The notes: a model not told the origin generated them from the sequence alone. A stretch of 64,000 nucleotides of DNA from Celeribacter litoreus (GCF_020165855.1 NZ_JAIUFY010000005.1:1033403-1097402), one strand, 5' to 3'; positions 42,288-52,264 are shown, numbered from the stretch's first letter. Numbers and translations: made by a program.

Positions 42288-43547
42288 ATGAGCAATTCGT
42301 CCAGCGACAGCAAGAACACGCTTTATTGTTCCTTCTGCGGCAAGAGCCAGCATGAAGTCCGTAAACTGATCGCGGGACCGACCGTGTTCATCTGCGACGA
42401 ATGCGTCGAACTTTGCATGGATATCATTCGTGAAGAGACCAAAAGCTCCGGATTGAAATCGTCCGAAGGCGTGCCGTCTCCGAAAGAAATCTGTCAGGTT
42501 CTCGATGATTATGTCATCGGTCAGGCAACCGCGAAACGTGTGCTGTCTGTCGCGGTGCACAACCACTACAAGCGCCTCAATCACGCCGCCAAAGGCGCGG
42601 GTGATATTGAGCTTGCGAAATCCAACATCCTGCTCATCGGTCCGACCGGTTGCGGTAAAACGCTTTTGGCTCAGACCCTTGCACGCATTCTCGATGTGCC
42701 GTTCACCATGGCTGACGCGACCACGCTCACCGAGGCCGGTTATGTCGGTGAGGATGTCGAGAACATCATCCTGAAACTGCTTCAGGCCTCTGAATATAAC
42801 GTCGAACGCGCGCAGCGTGGTATTGTCTACATTGACGAGGTCGACAAAATCACCCGCAAGTCTGACAACCCGTCGATCACCCGTGACGTGTCCGGTGAGG
42901 GCGTTCAGCAGGCACTGCTGAAGATCATGGAAGGCACTGTTGCGTCTGTGCCGCCGCAGGGCGGGCGTAAGCATCCGCAGCAGGAATTCCTGCAAGTGGA
43001 CACGACGAATATTCTCTTCATCTGTGGTGGGGCTTTTGCCGGTCTCGACCGCATCATCTCGCAGCGCAACAAAGGCACGGCCATTGGTTTCGGCGCTGAT
43101 GTGAAGAACGATGATGACCGCGGTGTGGGTGAACTGTTCAAAGAGCTTGAGCCCGAAGATCTGCTGAAATTCGGCCTGATCCCGGAATTCGTCGGTCGTC
43201 TGCCGGTTCTGGCCACGCTCGAAGACCTCGATGAGGATGCGCTTGTGACGATCCTGACCGAGCCGAAGAACGCGCTCGTGAAACAGTATCAGCGTCTTTT
43301 CGAACTCGAAGACGTTCAGCTGAACTTCACTGAGGAAGCTCTCGCATCGATCGCCAAGCGTGCGATCGAACGGAAAACCGGTGCGCGCGGTCTGCGTTCC
43401 ATCCTTGAGGACATCCTGCTCGACACGATGTTCGAACTTCCGGGCATGGACAACGTGACCGAGGTGGTTGTGAACGAAGAGGCCGTGACCTCTGATGCCA
43501 AGCCGCTGATGATCTATTCCGAGGAAAAAGAAGCGACAGCTTCCTGA
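42288..43547 (+). CDS. clpX: Clp protease ATP-binding subunit ClpX
   Basis: A 419-residue AAA+ unfoldase. The ATG at 42288 has AGGGG upstream; a GTG one codon earlier is less likely. The N-terminal zinc domain has C14/C17 and C36/C39. The AAA+ core has Walker A GPTGCGKT (near 119), Walker B YIDEVDK and the pore loop GYVGEDVE. It recognises and threads substrates into ClpP. Confidence 0.97.
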   Translation: MSNSSSDSKNTLYCSFCGKSQHEVRKLIAGPTVFICDECVELCMDIIREETKSSGLKSSEGVPSPKEICQVLDDYVIGQATAKRVLSVAVHNHYKRLNHAAKGAGDIELAKSNILLIGPTGCGKTLLAQTLARILDVPFTMADATTLTEAGYVGEDVENIILKLLQASEYNVERAQRGIVYIDEVDKITRKSDNPSITRDVSGEGVQQALLKIMEGTVASVPPQGGRKHPQQEFLQVDTTNILFICGGAFAGLDRIISQRNKGTAIGFGADVKNDDDRGVGELFKELEPEDLLKFGLIPEFVGRLPVLATLEDLDEDALVTILTEPKNALVKQYQRLFELEDVQLNFTEEALASIAKRAIERKTGARGLRSILEDILLDTMFELPGMDNVTEVVVNEEAVTSDAKPLMIYSEEKEATAS

Positions 43548-43581
43548 TCCTGTGATGATCTAAGTCGATAAATATTCACCC

Positions 43582-43608
43582 AAAACCCCGCTTTCACGGC
43601 GGGGTTTT
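43582..43608 (+). terminator. Rho-independent terminator after clpX
   Basis: AAAACCCCGC pairs with GCGGGGTTTT (10 bp, 7-base loop), followed by GATTTT; 34 bases after the clpX stop. Confidence 0.9.
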
Positions 43609-43725
43609 GATTTTGTGGCCTCTGATGGCTGAAAACCGCGTGAAGCCCCGCGCTCCCTCTGGACGTTTTGCTGCGGATCGGTCATAGAGAAAACGACCCA
43701 AGACTTTGAAGAAGGTGACATCCAT

Positions 43726-44109
43726 ATGGGTATTGTGAACTCGGCTCTGCGTGCACTTATTTGGTGGAAAGACCAGACGTTAGGCTTGCAAATCTTCACC
43801 TGGCGTCACGGCATCAAAGTTGGCGAAGATGCTCAGGGCAACGTCTTCTACCGTAACGAGAATGATACCCGCCGCTGGGTGGTCTACAACGGTGAGGTTG
43901 AGGCCTCCCGCGTGTCTCCCGATTGGCATGGCTGGCTGCACCACACCTTCGCAAACCACCCGGGCCACGAGCCGCTTGAGCACAAGACTTGGGAAAAAGG
44001 TCACGTGGAAAACCTCACGGGCACGATTGCGGCCTATGCACCTGCTGGTTCGATCCGTCAGGCGCAACCGGTGGAGCGTCGTGACTACGAGGCTTGGCAG
44101 CCCGAATAA
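43726..44109 (+). CDS. NDUFA12-family complex I accessory subunit
   Basis: A 127-residue protein of the B17.2/NDUFA12 family that mitochondria inherited from alphaproteobacteria. Family features include IWWKDQTLG (near 11-19), [27 protein letters not shown] (near 49-68) and a C-terminal PW/PE-rich part. It belongs to the cell's normal complex I, which is encoded elsewhere, not to the Mrp-Nuo operon. It overlaps the MlaD-like gene by one base. Confidence 0.92.
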   Translation: MGIVNSALRALIWWKDQTLGLQIFTWRHGIKVGEDAQGNVFYRNENDTRRWVVYNGEVEASRVSPDWHGWLHHTFANHPGHEPLEHKTWEKGHVENLTGTIAAYAPAGSIRQAQPVERRDYEAWQPE

Positions 44110-44561
44110 TGTCCGAGAATCCGACAGAAGTGGCCGTTGGCGCGGGCGTGATTGCGCTCGCCCTCGGCTTTTTGGTCTATGCTGGGCAAGTGTCCGGTTT
44201 CTCCGGTGGTGGTTCCGATCGCTACGCACTGACTGCTTCTTTTCGCTCTGCAGAAGGCATCAGCGCAGGCACAGATGTGCGTCTCGCCGGTGTGAAAGTC
44301 GGTTCCGTGACGTCTCTCGACCTGAACCCCGAAACCTTCCGCGCGGAAGCATCGCTTTCGCTTTATTCCGACATTTTGTTGCCGGATGACACAGCGGCTC
44401 TGATTTCCTCAGAAGGCCTGCTCGGCGGCAACTTCGTTGAGTTGGTGCCTGGCGGATCCATGTTCAATTTCGAAGACGGACAGGTCATCGCGGATACGCA
44501 AGGTTCTGTCAGCCTCGTGAACCTCATGCTCAAGTTTGTGACCGGGAGCGGCGAGGAATGA
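44109..44561 (+). CDS. mlaD: MlaD-like MCE-domain lipid-transport protein
   Basis: A 150-residue protein with one N-terminal helix (VAVGAGVIALALGFLVYAG) and one MCE domain (about 38-125: GISAGTDVRLAGVKVGSV). Periplasmic ring-forming subunit of the Mla phospholipid transporter. ATG at 44109 overlaps the NDUFA12 stop. The other mla genes are not in the window. Confidence 0.9.
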   Translation: MSENPTEVAVGAGVIALALGFLVYAGQVSGFSGGGSDRYALTASFRSAEGISAGTDVRLAGVKVGSVTSLDLNPETFRAEASLSLYSDILLPDDTAALISSEGLLGGNFVELVPGGSMFNFEDGQVIADTQGSVSLVNLMLKFVTGSGEE

Positions 44562-45118
44562 TCCCGCGCGCGGTTGTCACGGCTGCGCTGTTGGTGACGG
44601 TGAGCGCGGTTCAGGCCCAAGAGGCCGGCGGGTTTAATGACGACCTTCAGACCGGCCTCGACCAGATCACGATCCAGCCGCTTGATGACGACGATACCTT
44701 CGGTTTCGGTACGGGCGGGTTAACGCTTGAAGATCTTCAGAACCTTCCGAATGGCGGGTTTCTCGACGAACTTCGCGATATCACCACCGAGATTCAGGAA
44801 AATGTGACTTCCGCGTCTGGCGGCACTTTGCGCGCACTCGACAAATTGACCGGCGAGGTGGCCGATCTGAACCTTGCTGTGGGCGAGACGCAAACTTTTG
44901 GTCGTATTGATGTGATCTTGGGCGATTGCCGGTATCCGGATGATAACCCCTCGGGCAACGCCTACGCCTATGTGACCGTTCGTTTGCATGACACGCAGGA
45001 GGCTGCCTTCGCCGGATGGATGGTCGCGGCGAGCCCTGCGCTCAATGCCATGGATCACCAGCGCTACGATCTGTGGCCTCTTACCTGTCAATTGCCTGAA
45101 TCACTTGCTCAGGAGTGA
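44558..45118 (+). CDS. DUF2155 exported protein
   Basis: A 186-residue protein with a signal peptide (AVVTAALLVTVSAVQA). The DUF2155 domain occupies the last 90 residues, with TFGRIDVILGDCRYPDDNP near its start and FAGWMVAASPALNAMDHQRYD near the end. It overlaps mlaD by 4 bases, a pairing usual in Rhodobacterales, suggesting an envelope role. Its 3' end overlaps the convergent aat gene by 38 bases. Confidence 0.88.
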   Translation: MIPRAVVTAALLVTVSAVQAQEAGGFNDDLQTGLDQITIQPLDDDDTFGFGTGGLTLEDLQNLPNGGFLDELRDITTEIQENVTSASGGTLRALDKLTGEVADLNLAVGETQTFGRIDVILGDCRYPDDNPSGNAYAYVTVRLHDTQEAAFAGWMVAASPALNAMDHQRYDLWPLTCQLPESLAQE

Positions 45119-45716
45119 GCGGCACTGAGGCGTTGAACGTCGCGACGGTCTCTAGCGCCTCTTCTAGCCTCTCATGATATTCCGCACGCGGGATTTCGAT
45201 CGCTCCGAGGGACGCGAGGTGGTCTGTCAGGAATTGCGTGTCAAAGAGAGTGAAGCCGTCGCGCTTGAGCCGAGCGACGAGAAACGCGAGCGCGAGTTTT
45301 GAGGTGTTCGAGCGCCGAGAGAACATGCTCTCGCCAAAGTAAGCCGTTCCGAGCGCCAATCCGTAAGACCCGCCGACGAGTGTCTCGCCCTCCCACACCT
45401 CAACGGAGTGCCCGAAGCCGAGATCGAAAATCTGCCCGTAGAGGTCGAAAATCGTGTCGTTGATCCATGTTTCTTCACGGTCTGCACATCCCTCCATCAC
45501 TGCATCGAATGCGGTGTCGAATGTTACCTGATAGCGGTCTTGGCGGATGAGCCGTTTGAGAGAGCGCGAGAGGTGAAAGCCGTCCAGCGGAATAATGCCG
45601 CGGTGCTTCGGGTCGACCCAGAACAGCCGGTCATCGTCGCGTGTCTCCGCCATCGGGAAGACTCCGTTTGCGTAGGCCTGCAAGAGCAGTTCTGGCGAGA
45701 GCGCGAGATGATCCAT
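45081..45716 (-). CDS. aat: Leucyl/phenylalanyl-tRNA-protein transferase
   Basis: A 211-residue enzyme that adds Leu or Phe to proteins with N-terminal Arg or Lys, marking them for ClpS/ClpA. Family patterns: LLLQAYANGVFPMAE (near 10-24), WVDPKHRGIIPLD (near 33-45) and EVWEGETLVGGSYGLALG (about 101-118). It overlaps the 3' end of the DUF2155 gene tail-to-tail by 38 bases. Confidence 0.95.
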   Translation of the reverse strand: MDHLALSPELLLQAYANGVFPMAETRDDDRLFWVDPKHRGIIPLDGFHLSRSLKRLIRQDRYQVTFDTAFDAVMEGCADREETWINDTIFDLYGQIFDLGFGHSVEVWEGETLVGGSYGLALGTAYFGESMFSRRSNTSKLALAFLVARLKRDGFTLFDTQFLTDHLASLGAIEIPRAEYHERLEEALETVATFNASVPLTPEQVIQAIDR

Positions 45717-45759
45717 GGTGTGAGTTTGGTGCGTGCGTCAGTCAAAGGGAAGGGGAATG

Positions 45760-45783
45760 AAAAAGGCCGCCCGAAAGGCGGCC
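45760..45783 (-). terminator. Rho-independent terminator of accBC
   Basis: GGCCGCC-CGAAA-GGCGGCC, with five T following on the minus strand, 23 bases beyond the accC stop. Confidence 0.9.
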
Positions 45784-45805
45784 TGTCTCAAACTCTGCGG
45801 CAGGT

Positions 45806-47152
45806 TTAGCCGAGATTTTTCTCAAGCCACTTTTCGAGCCAGTGAATGTTGTAGTTGCCGGTGAGGATGTCCTCTTCCTGCAACAACGCATCAAAGAGCG
45901 GAAGCGTGGTATCGATGCCGTCGACGATCAATTCGCCCAGAGCGCGGCTCAGACGCGCGAGAGCCTCCGGACGGTCGCGACCGTGCACGATCAGCTTGCC
46001 GATCAAGCTGTCGTAGTAGGGCGGGATCGAGTAGCCGTCGTAAAGGGCGCTATCCATACGGACACCGAGGCCACCCGGGGCGTGATACTGGGTGATCTTG
46101 CCGGGGCAGGGGGCGAAGTTCGGCAGTTTCTCTGCGTTGATCCGCACTTCGATGGCGTGACCTTTGAGTTCCAGGTCGTCTTGGGTGAACGAGAGTTTCT
46201 CGCCCGCCGCAACACGAATCTGTTCGCGCACGAGGTCCTGATCAAAGATCGCTTCAGTCACCGGATGTTCAACCTGCAGGCGGGTGTTCATCTCGATGAA
46301 GTAGAAGTTGCCGTCCTCATAGAGGAATTCGATTGTGCCTGCGCCTCTGTAGCCCATCTCTGCGATTGCGTTCGCACAGATGCTACCGATTTCGGCGCGC
46401 TCTTCCGGCGTGATGGACGGGCCAGGGGCCTCTTCAAACACCTTCTGGTGACGACGCTGGAGCGAACAATCGCGTTCACCGAGGTGAACACCGCCGCCTT
46501 GGCCGTCTCCGAAGACCTGAACTTCGATGTGGCGCGGTTTCTGGAGGTATTTCTCCATGTACACTTCGTCGTTGCCAAAGGCCGCTTTGGCCTCGGACCG
46601 CGCGGTGCGGAACGCCATTTCAAGCTCCGCTTCGTCTTTCGCGACCTTCATCCCGCGACCGCCGCCACCGGCGGTTGCCTTGATGATGACCGGATAGCCC
46701 ATCTCGGCGGCCGTTTTCTTGGCCGTGTCGACATCAGGCACGCCGCCTTTGGAGCCCGGAACGACCGGAATGCCGAGACGTTCTGCGGTTTCTTTGGCGG
46801 TGATCTTGTCGCCCATCTGGCGAATGTGCTCTGCGGACGGGCCGATAAAGGTCAGATCGTGATCTTCGACGATCTGAACAAAGGCCGCGTTCTCGGACAG
46901 AAAGCCATAGCCGGGGTGAATCGCTTGGGCGCCCGTGATCTCACAGGCGGCGATGATCGCCGGAAACGACAGGTAGGACTGTGCCGAAGAGTTCGGGCCG
47001 ATACAGACGGCTTCGTCAGCCATGCGCACGTGCATCGCGTCGGCGTCAGCGGTGGAGTGCACTGCGACGGATTTGATGCCCATCTCGCGACAGGCGCGGA
47101 TCACGCGCAGAGCAATCTCGCCCCGGTTGGCAATGAGGATTTTATCGAACAT
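45806..47152 (-). CDS. accC: Acetyl-CoA carboxylase biotin carboxylase subunit
   Basis: A 448-residue ATP-grasp enzyme that carboxylates the biotin of AccB. Features: N-terminal [16 protein letters not shown], glycine-rich loop [12 protein letters not shown] (near 159-170), [17 protein letters not shown] (near 226-242) and [14 protein letters not shown] (near 288-301). First step of fatty acid synthesis. 11-base gap from accB. Confidence 0.97.
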   Translation of the reverse strand: MFDKILIANRGEIALRVIRACREMGIKSVAVHSTADADAMHVRMADEAVCIGPNSSAQSYLSFPAIIAACEITGAQAIHPGYGFLSENAAFVQIVEDHDLTFIGPSAEHIRQMGDKITAKETAERLGIPVVPGSKGGVPDVDTAKKTAAEMGYPVIIKATAGGGGRGMKVAKDEAELEMAFRTARSEAKAAFGNDEVYMEKYLQKPRHIEVQVFGDGQGGGVHLGERDCSLQRRHQKVFEEAPGPSITPEERAEIGSICANAIAEMGYRGAGTIEFLYEDGNFYFIEMNTRLQVEHPVTEAIFDQDLVREQIRVAAGEKLSFTQDDLELKGHAIEVRINAEKLPNFAPCPGKITQYHAPGGLGVRMDSALYDGYSIPPYYDSLIGKLIVHGRDRPEALARLSRALGELIVDGIDTTLPLFDALLQEEDILTGNYNIHWLEKWLEKNLG

Positions 47153-47163
47153 CGGGGCGCCCC

Positions 47164-47652
47164 TTATTCGATGACCATCAGAGGCGCACCGAATTCGACC
47201 GGCTGGCCGTCTTCCACGAAAATACGTTTCACAGTGCCGGATTTCGGCGCCGGAATGTGGTTCATGGTTTTCATGGCTTCAACAATCATAAGCGTCTGGC
47301 CTTCAGAGACCTGGTCGCCGACCTTTACGAAACGCGCAGCGCCCGGTTCCGGTGCGAGGTAGGCGGTGCCCACCATCGGGGACGGAACTGCGTTCGGGTC
47401 ATTTGCCGGGTCGCTCGTGTCGACAGCAGCAGGTGCCGGAGCGGCAGCAGCGGCAGGTGCCGCAGCCGGCGCTGCTGCAGGGGCAGGGGCTGCAACAGTC
47501 TGGACGATCTCTTGAGCTTTGGAGACGCGCACGTTCAGACGGTCGTTCTCACCATATTCACGCTTTACTTCCAGTTCCGTCAGGTCGTTGGCGGCGAGCA
47601 GTTCGGCCAGTGCCTGAATGAAGGCCACGTCGGCGTCGTTTTTGTTGGTCAT
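47164..47652 (-). CDS. accB: Acetyl-CoA carboxylase biotin carboxyl carrier protein
   Basis: A 162-residue protein: N-terminal dimerisation region, a 25-residue Ala/Pro linker (about 60-85) and a C-terminal biotinyl domain with the biotin Lys128 in EAMKTMN. The order accB-accC on one transcript is standard. Confidence 0.96.
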   Translation of the reverse strand: MTNKNDADVAFIQALAELLAANDLTELEVKREYGENDRLNVRVSKAQEIVQTVAAPAPAAAPAAAPAAAAAPAPAAVDTSDPANDPNAVPSPMVGTAYLAPEPGAARFVKVGDQVSEGQTLMIVEAMKTMNHIPAPKSGTVKRIFVEDGQPVEFGAPLMVIE

Positions 47653-47962
47653 AATGTCTCAACTCGTTTTGCCGCCCGGTTCTTGTATGGCCCGGGCTGA
47701 TTGATCTTCTTCAGGATATATAGGCCCTGTCACCCTGCGTGAAAACCCGATTTCGGGCCTGTATTTTGCGAGGCGTGCACAAACTCTGCACATGTTTTGG
47801 GCGCTTGCGCATGAATATTTGGCGTGACGCGCCGGTTTCGTTCGAAAATATCACGCGGCAAAAATTTACCACTTGATAAAAAATTCAAAGACACTGCACT
47901 CTGTAACTCAAGATACGCAAGCCAGGGGTGATCCCACCCCAATAAAGCACGGAGCAAGCAAG
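47653..47962. promoter_or_regulatory. Divergent region between accBC and preTA
   Basis: 310 bases with no gene. A 6-bp perfect hairpin GGGGTG-ATCC-CACCCC lies at 47925-47940, 22 bases before preT. No RutR-type box is seen here. Confidence 0.5.
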
Positions 47963-49300
47963 ATGTCGAATACACCGATGACGCCCGGGATCGCGCCCGG
48001 ACGCCTGCCGGAGACGAGTTACGCGGATCATTTTTCCGATCTGCACCCGCCATTGGATCATCACGAAGCGCTTGTAGCGGCGGACCGCTGCTATTTCTGC
48101 CACGATGCTCCCTGCATGACGGCTTGTCCGACATCAATCGATATTCCGCTGTTCATCCGTCAGATCATGACGGGCACGCCGGAAGCGGCGGCAAAGACCA
48201 TTTTCGACCAGAACATCCTCGGCGGCATGTGCGCCCGCGTGTGTCCGACCGAGACACTCTGTGAAGAGGTCTGTGTCCGCGAAGTAGCAGAGGGCAAACC
48301 GGTCGAAATCGGTCGTCTTCAGCGTTATGCGACAGATACTCTGATCGCCGATGGCACGCATCCCTACACCCGTGCCGCGTCCACCGGTAAAAAGATTGCC
48401 GTTGTTGGCGCTGGTCCGGCTGGTCTTTCCGCAGCTCACCGTTTGGCCATGCTTGGCCATGATGTCGTGATCTTTGATGCGCGCGCGAAAACCGGTGGTC
48501 TCAACGAATACGGGATTGCATCCTATAAGGCGCCGGGCGGCTACGCCCAGTCCGAGATTGACTGGCTCATGAAAATCGGCGGGATCACCGTCGAGACGGG
48601 CAAGATGCTGGGCAAAGACCTGACCCTTGATGCGCTGAAAGCCGACTATGACGCCGTGTTCCTGTCCATCGGTCTCGCTGGTGTGAACGCGCTTCGCGCC
48701 GATGGCGTCGAGAAAGAGGGCGTTGTGGATGCGGTTGATTTCATCGCAGAGCTTCGCCAGACCGAAGACCTTTCGACCCTCCCGATCGGGCGCAATGTCG
48801 TCGTGATCGGTGGCGGTATGACCGCTGTTGACGCGGCTGTTCAGGCGAAACTTCTCGGCGCGCAGAACGTGTCGATGGTCTACCGCCGCAGCCGCGCCCG
48901 CATGAGCGCCTCTGACTACGAACAGGACCTCGCCGCCTCGAAAGGCGTTCAGATTTTCTACAATGCGGCACCGGTTGGTGTGTTCGGTGAGGGCGCTGCC
49001 CAAGAGATTGAATTCGAATACACCGTTGAGGAAAACGGACGCCTGACCAACACGGGCGAGACATTCCGCCTGCCGGCCGATCAAGTGTTCAAAGCGATTG
49101 GTCAGAGCCTCGAAGGTGTGCCGGAAGGCCTCACTCTCGAAGGTGGAAAGATCGCCGTTGACGCGGTTGGTCGCACCTCGCTTGAGGGCGTCTGGGCCGG
49201 TGGTGACTGTGCCACAGGCGGCGAAGACCTCACCGTGACCGCTGTCGCAGAAGGGCGCGATGCCGCCGAAGATATCCACGCCAAGCTGATGGAGAGCTGA
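47963..49300 (+). CDS. preT: NAD-dependent dihydropyrimidine dehydrogenase subunit PreT
   Basis: A 445-residue GltD-like flavoprotein; ATG at 47963 removes a 30-codon extension. N-terminal cysteine motifs (CYFCHDAPCMTACP near 37-50 and CARVCPTETLCEEVC near 80-94), FAD site VGAGPAGLS (near 146) and NADH site IGGGMTAVDAA (near 282). With PreA it reduces uracil and thymine to dihydro forms, first step of the reductive pyrimidine pathway. preA starts 3 bases later. Confidence 0.92.
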   Translation: MSNTPMTPGIAPGRLPETSYADHFSDLHPPLDHHEALVAADRCYFCHDAPCMTACPTSIDIPLFIRQIMTGTPEAAAKTIFDQNILGGMCARVCPTETLCEEVCVREVAEGKPVEIGRLQRYATDTLIADGTHPYTRAASTGKKIAVVGAGPAGLSAAHRLAMLGHDVVIFDARAKTGGLNEYGIASYKAPGGYAQSEIDWLMKIGGITVETGKMLGKDLTLDALKADYDAVFLSIGLAGVNALRADGVEKEGVVDAVDFIAELRQTEDLSTLPIGRNVVVIGGGMTAVDAAVQAKLLGAQNVSMVYRRSRARMSASDYEQDLAASKGVQIFYNAAPVGVFGEGAAQEIEFEYTVEENGRLTNTGETFRLPADQVFKAIGQSLEGVPEGLTLEGGKIAVDAVGRTSLEGVWAGGDCATGGEDLTVTAVAEGRDAAEDIHAKLMES

Positions 49301-49303
49301 GCC

Positions 49304-50605
49304 ATGGCCGATTTGACAAGCAACTTCTGTGGCATCAAGAGCCCGAACCCGTTCTGGCTGGCGTCTGCGCCGCCGACCGACAAAGAATACAACGTCCGCC
49401 GTGCCTTTGAGGCCGGTTGGGGTGGTGTCGTCTGGAAGACCCTCGGTGAGGCTGGCCCGCCCGTTGTGAACGTGAACGGCCCGCGCTATGGCGCGATGCA
49501 CGGCGCAGACCGTCGCCTTCTCGCGCTCAACAACATCGAACTGATCACCGACCGTCCTCTCGAAGTGAACCTCGAAGAGATGACCCGCGTGAAAAAGGAC
49601 TATCCGGATCGTGCCTTGATCGCGTCTGTCATGGTGCCCTGTGATGCGGAGAGCTGGAAAACCATCATTCCGCGCGTCGCGGAAACCGGTTGTGACGGGT
49701 TTGAGCTGAACTTCGGTTGTCCGCACGGCATGGCCGAGCGCGGTATGGGCTCTGCTGTTGGTCAGGTTCCGGAATACATCGAGATGGTGACACGTTGGTG
49801 TAAAGAGTCCACGGACCTGCCGGTGATCGTCAAACTCACGCCGAACATCACCAACATTCTCTATCCTGCCGAGGCCGCGCTTCGCGGTGGTGCGGATGCG
49901 GTGTCCCTGATCAACACGATCAACTCCATCACCTCCGTGAACCTCGACGATTTTGCTCCGGAGCCGACGATTGACGGCAAAGGTACGCACGGCGGCATGT
50001 GTGGCCCGGCGGTCAAGCCGATTGCCCTCAACATGGTGGCCGAAATCGCGCGCAACGCAGAGACGGCCAACTTGCCGATCTCCGGTATCGGTGGTGTGAC
50101 CACATGGCGTGATGCAGCCGAGTTCCTCGCGCTTGGTGCGTCCAACGTGCAGGTCTGCACCGCAGCGATGACCTACGGTTTCAAGGTCGTTCAGGAAATG
50201 ATCTCCGGTCTCAGCCAGTACATGGATGAGAAGGGCTTCACCTCGGTCGACCAACTGTCCCGCCGCGCGGTTCCGAACGTGACCGATTGGCAGTTCCTGA
50301 ACCTGAACCACGTCACGAAAGCCGTGATCAATCAAGATGATTGTATCAAGTGCGGCCGCTGCTACGCCGCCTGTGAGGATACCTCTCACCAGGCGATCGA
50401 GATGTCCGAGGATCGCGTCTTCACTGTGAAAGACGATGAATGCGTGGCCTGTAACCTCTGCGTTAACGTCTGCCCGATTGAGGACTGCATCACCATGAAA
50501 ACGCTTGAAAAAGGCGAAGTGGACGAGCGCACGGGTCAACCGGTCGGCGATTACGCAAACTGGACCCAGCACCCGAACAACGTTGCTGCTGTGTCTGCCG
50601 AATAA
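49304..50605 (+). CDS. preA: Dihydropyrimidine dehydrogenase subunit PreA
   Basis: A 433-residue protein: an FMN-binding TIM barrel of the dihydroorotate/dihydropyrimidine dehydrogenase family (residues about 5-320; NFGCPHGM near 143-150 and NTINSI near 205) and two C-terminal [4Fe-4S] clusters (CIKCGRCYAAC near 346-356 and CVACNLCVNVCP near 383-394). It performs the pyrimidine reduction with electrons from PreT. Followed by a strong bidirectional terminator. Confidence 0.94.
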   Translation: MADLTSNFCGIKSPNPFWLASAPPTDKEYNVRRAFEAGWGGVVWKTLGEAGPPVVNVNGPRYGAMHGADRRLLALNNIELITDRPLEVNLEEMTRVKKDYPDRALIASVMVPCDAESWKTIIPRVAETGCDGFELNFGCPHGMAERGMGSAVGQVPEYIEMVTRWCKESTDLPVIVKLTPNITNILYPAEAALRGGADAVSLINTINSITSVNLDDFAPEPTIDGKGTHGGMCGPAVKPIALNMVAEIARNAETANLPISGIGGVTTWRDAAEFLALGASNVQVCTAAMTYGFKVVQEMISGLSQYMDEKGFTSVDQLSRRAVPNVTDWQFLNLNHVTKAVINQDDCIKCGRCYAACEDTSHQAIEMSEDRVFTVKDDECVACNLCVNVCPIEDCITMKTLEKGEVDERTGQPVGDYANWTQHPNNVAAVSAE

Positions 50606-50680
50606 GTGACGAAACTGCGCGCGTGTAGTCCCTGACGCGCGCGCAGCGTTCCCACATCGCTCTTATTCCATCGACACGAA

Positions 50681-50718
50681 AAAAAGATCCCCGTGACCAA
50701 CGTCGCGGGGATCTTTTT
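50681..50718. terminator. Bidirectional terminator between preA and rutR
   Basis: AAAAAGATCCCCG pairs with CGGGGATCTTTTT (13 bp), T-runs on both strands. It serves both preA and the convergent regulator gene. Confidence 0.93.
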
Positions 50719-50747
50719 ATGGATGACTTCGCAGGTGTTGATCTGCC

Positions 50748-51365
50748 TTAGGGCGTCAGAAGTTTGCGATACATCGTGTCGAGATAGGCGTGGGCATCGT
50801 CGAAATGTGTATCGCCCTCGGGCTTAAGGATCGCGCGCACCTGTGCATCGAAATCTGCGTAATGCTGCGTATTCGCCCAGATCGAGAAAATCAGGTGATA
50901 GGGGTCAACGGGTGCAAGTTTGCCCTCCGCGATCCAGCCGCGAATGGTTTCCGCTTTCTCGTTGACGAGGGTCGCAAGTTCCCCCTCGATCTTGTCCATG
51001 ATGTTCGGAGCGCCTTGCACGATCTCGTTGGCAAAGAGGCGGCTCTCGCGCGGATACTCACGCGCCATGTCGAGTTTGCGCCAGACGTAGCCCAAAATCT
51101 CTTCGACGGGGTCGCCGTCGTCCTGCATCTTCTTCAGCGGATCAAGCCAGGTCTTGAGTAGGGTGTCGATCAGAGACCGGTGAATGGCAACTTTCGACGG
51201 GAAATAATAGAGCAGATTGGGCTTCGAAAGACCGGCAGCTTTTGCGATCTGGTCAAGCGTAGACCCGCGAAATCCGTTCTGGGAAAACACGTCAAGTGCA
51301 GCTTCCAGAATGGTTTCGGTGTTCTTTTTCTGAATTCTCGTCTGTGGTTGCCGTCCTGCCACCAT
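50748..51365 (-). CDS. rutR: RutR-like TetR-family pyrimidine regulator
   Basis: A 205-residue regulator. The helix-turn-helix is near 30-55 (LDQIAKAAGLSKPNLLYYFP). The body matches Escherichia coli RutR in several places: LLYYFPSK, WLDPLK, EYPRESRLFANEI, GWIAEGKLAPVDPYHLIF and IWANTQHYADF. RutR binds uracil/thymine and releases DNA at TTGACCA-N2-TGGTCAA, exactly the site found at 52428-52447. It likely controls this pyrimidine cluster. Confidence 0.88.
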   Translation of the reverse strand: MVAGRQPQTRIQKKNTETILEAALDVFSQNGFRGSTLDQIAKAAGLSKPNLLYYFPSKVAIHRSLIDTLLKTWLDPLKKMQDDGDPVEEILGYVWRKLDMAREYPRESRLFANEIVQGAPNIMDKIEGELATLVNEKAETIRGWIAEGKLAPVDPYHLIFSIWANTQHYADFDAQVRAILKPEGDTHFDDAHAYLDTMYRKLLTP

Positions 51366-51506
51366 CCGTTCCTGTCCTGCTAAATAAACCGATCTCTCTG
51401 AGTTATCTTATTGTGAAACCCAACAAAAGCGCCAATCCGTATTTTTAGGTAGGAAGTCTGAATTGTCCCGGGTCTGGGTGCGGAAAAATATGGCTCTCGA
51501 AATATA

Positions 51507-51534
51507 AAACGGCCCGCGAGTTGGCGGGCCGTTT
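51507..51534 (-). terminator. Rho-independent terminator of doxX
   Basis: AAACGGCCCGC pairs with GCGGGCCGTTT (11 bp, 6-base loop), T-rich on the minus strand; 32 bases beyond the DoxX stop. A run of nine G follows at 51535-51543. Confidence 0.88.
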
Positions 51535-51565
51535 GGGGGGGGGATGCTGAATGGGGTGTGAGAGA

Positions 51566-52138
51566 TCAGAACTCTTTTTTCAGTTTGTGATCGACCGAGA
51601 AGTATCCACCACCGAAGGCTGCGATGAGAGCGGCACCTGCTGCCCAGAAGAGGGAGGCGTAGATGGCTTTCTCTTGGATACGCATACCGAACATGGCTCC
51701 GTTGTCAGCGAGGAGTGCTTTTGCAGCTTCCGGTGTCAACATGTCAGGGTTCGCCTGCAAGAAGGCGAGACCTTCGACGGAGAAGAAGGCTTCTGGATAC
51801 GGGTTTGCCATGTGGAACCAGAGCGTGATCAGGAGCATGATGGCGTTCGCAAATGCGATCGGGCGTGTCAGGATGCCGATGGCGATCATAAAGCCGCCGA
51901 AGAATTGCATCGCTGCGAGAAGCGGGGAGAAGAGCCAACCGGGTGCCATGCCGAGGGATTCAACGAAACCGGCCTGTGCGAGCGGGGCCTGAATCTTCGG
52001 CCAACCGGCAACGATCAGCGAGACGCCGATGGTGACACGGAACGCTGCCCAACCGAGAGGTTCAGCAAAACCGCTGTAGAATTTTTCCAGAAAGGGCAGG
52101 ATCAGACGTTGGCGTTCGGGAACAAAGATATCAGACAT
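51566..52138 (-). CDS. DoxX-family membrane protein
   Basis: A 190-residue protein with four helices. Family patterns: EPLGWAAFRVTIGVSLIVAGWPK (about 26-48) and GWLFSPLLAAMQFFGGFMIAIGILTR (about 68-93). DoxX proteins are linked to quinone or sulfur redox chemistry in some organisms, but function is usually unknown. It lies between the pyrimidine genes; an FNR-like site is upstream. Confidence 0.85.
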   Translation of the reverse strand: MSDIFVPERQRLILPFLEKFYSGFAEPLGWAAFRVTIGVSLIVAGWPKIQAPLAQAGFVESLGMAPGWLFSPLLAAMQFFGGFMIAIGILTRPIAFANAIMLLITLWFHMANPYPEAFFSVEGLAFLQANPDMLTPEAAKALLADNGAMFGMRIQEKAIYASLFWAAGAALIAAFGGGYFSVDHKLKKEF

Positions 52139-52264
52139 GTGTGCCTCCTATTGCGGGCTGTCGGCGTTGATATGCTGATATTTTTTGCGTTTTTGGAACG
52201 ATTTGCCAATTCGGAAACTGCGGACCAAGACTGTGCGCTGCGGCGCAGAAGTAACGGAAAACTC

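Noticed and set aside
42049..42288. A 79-codon frame between clpP and clpX
   Set aside because: No family match, no good ribosome-binding site, and it covers the probable clpX promoter.
47872..47895. A TTGAT...TTCAA sequence upstream of preT as an FNR box
   Set aside because: The spacer is six bases and the second half-site is altered, so it does not fit TTGAT-N4-ATCAA.
48134..50572. An 812-codon open frame antisense to preT and preA
   Set aside because: It mirrors the codon bias of two confidently identified genes, has no family motif and its composition is rich in His/Arg/Gly; typical shadow in high-GC DNA.
51535..51543. A run of nine G residues after the doxX terminator
   Set aside because: Homopolymer in a non-coding gap; may be real or a sequencing artefact, with no feature attached.
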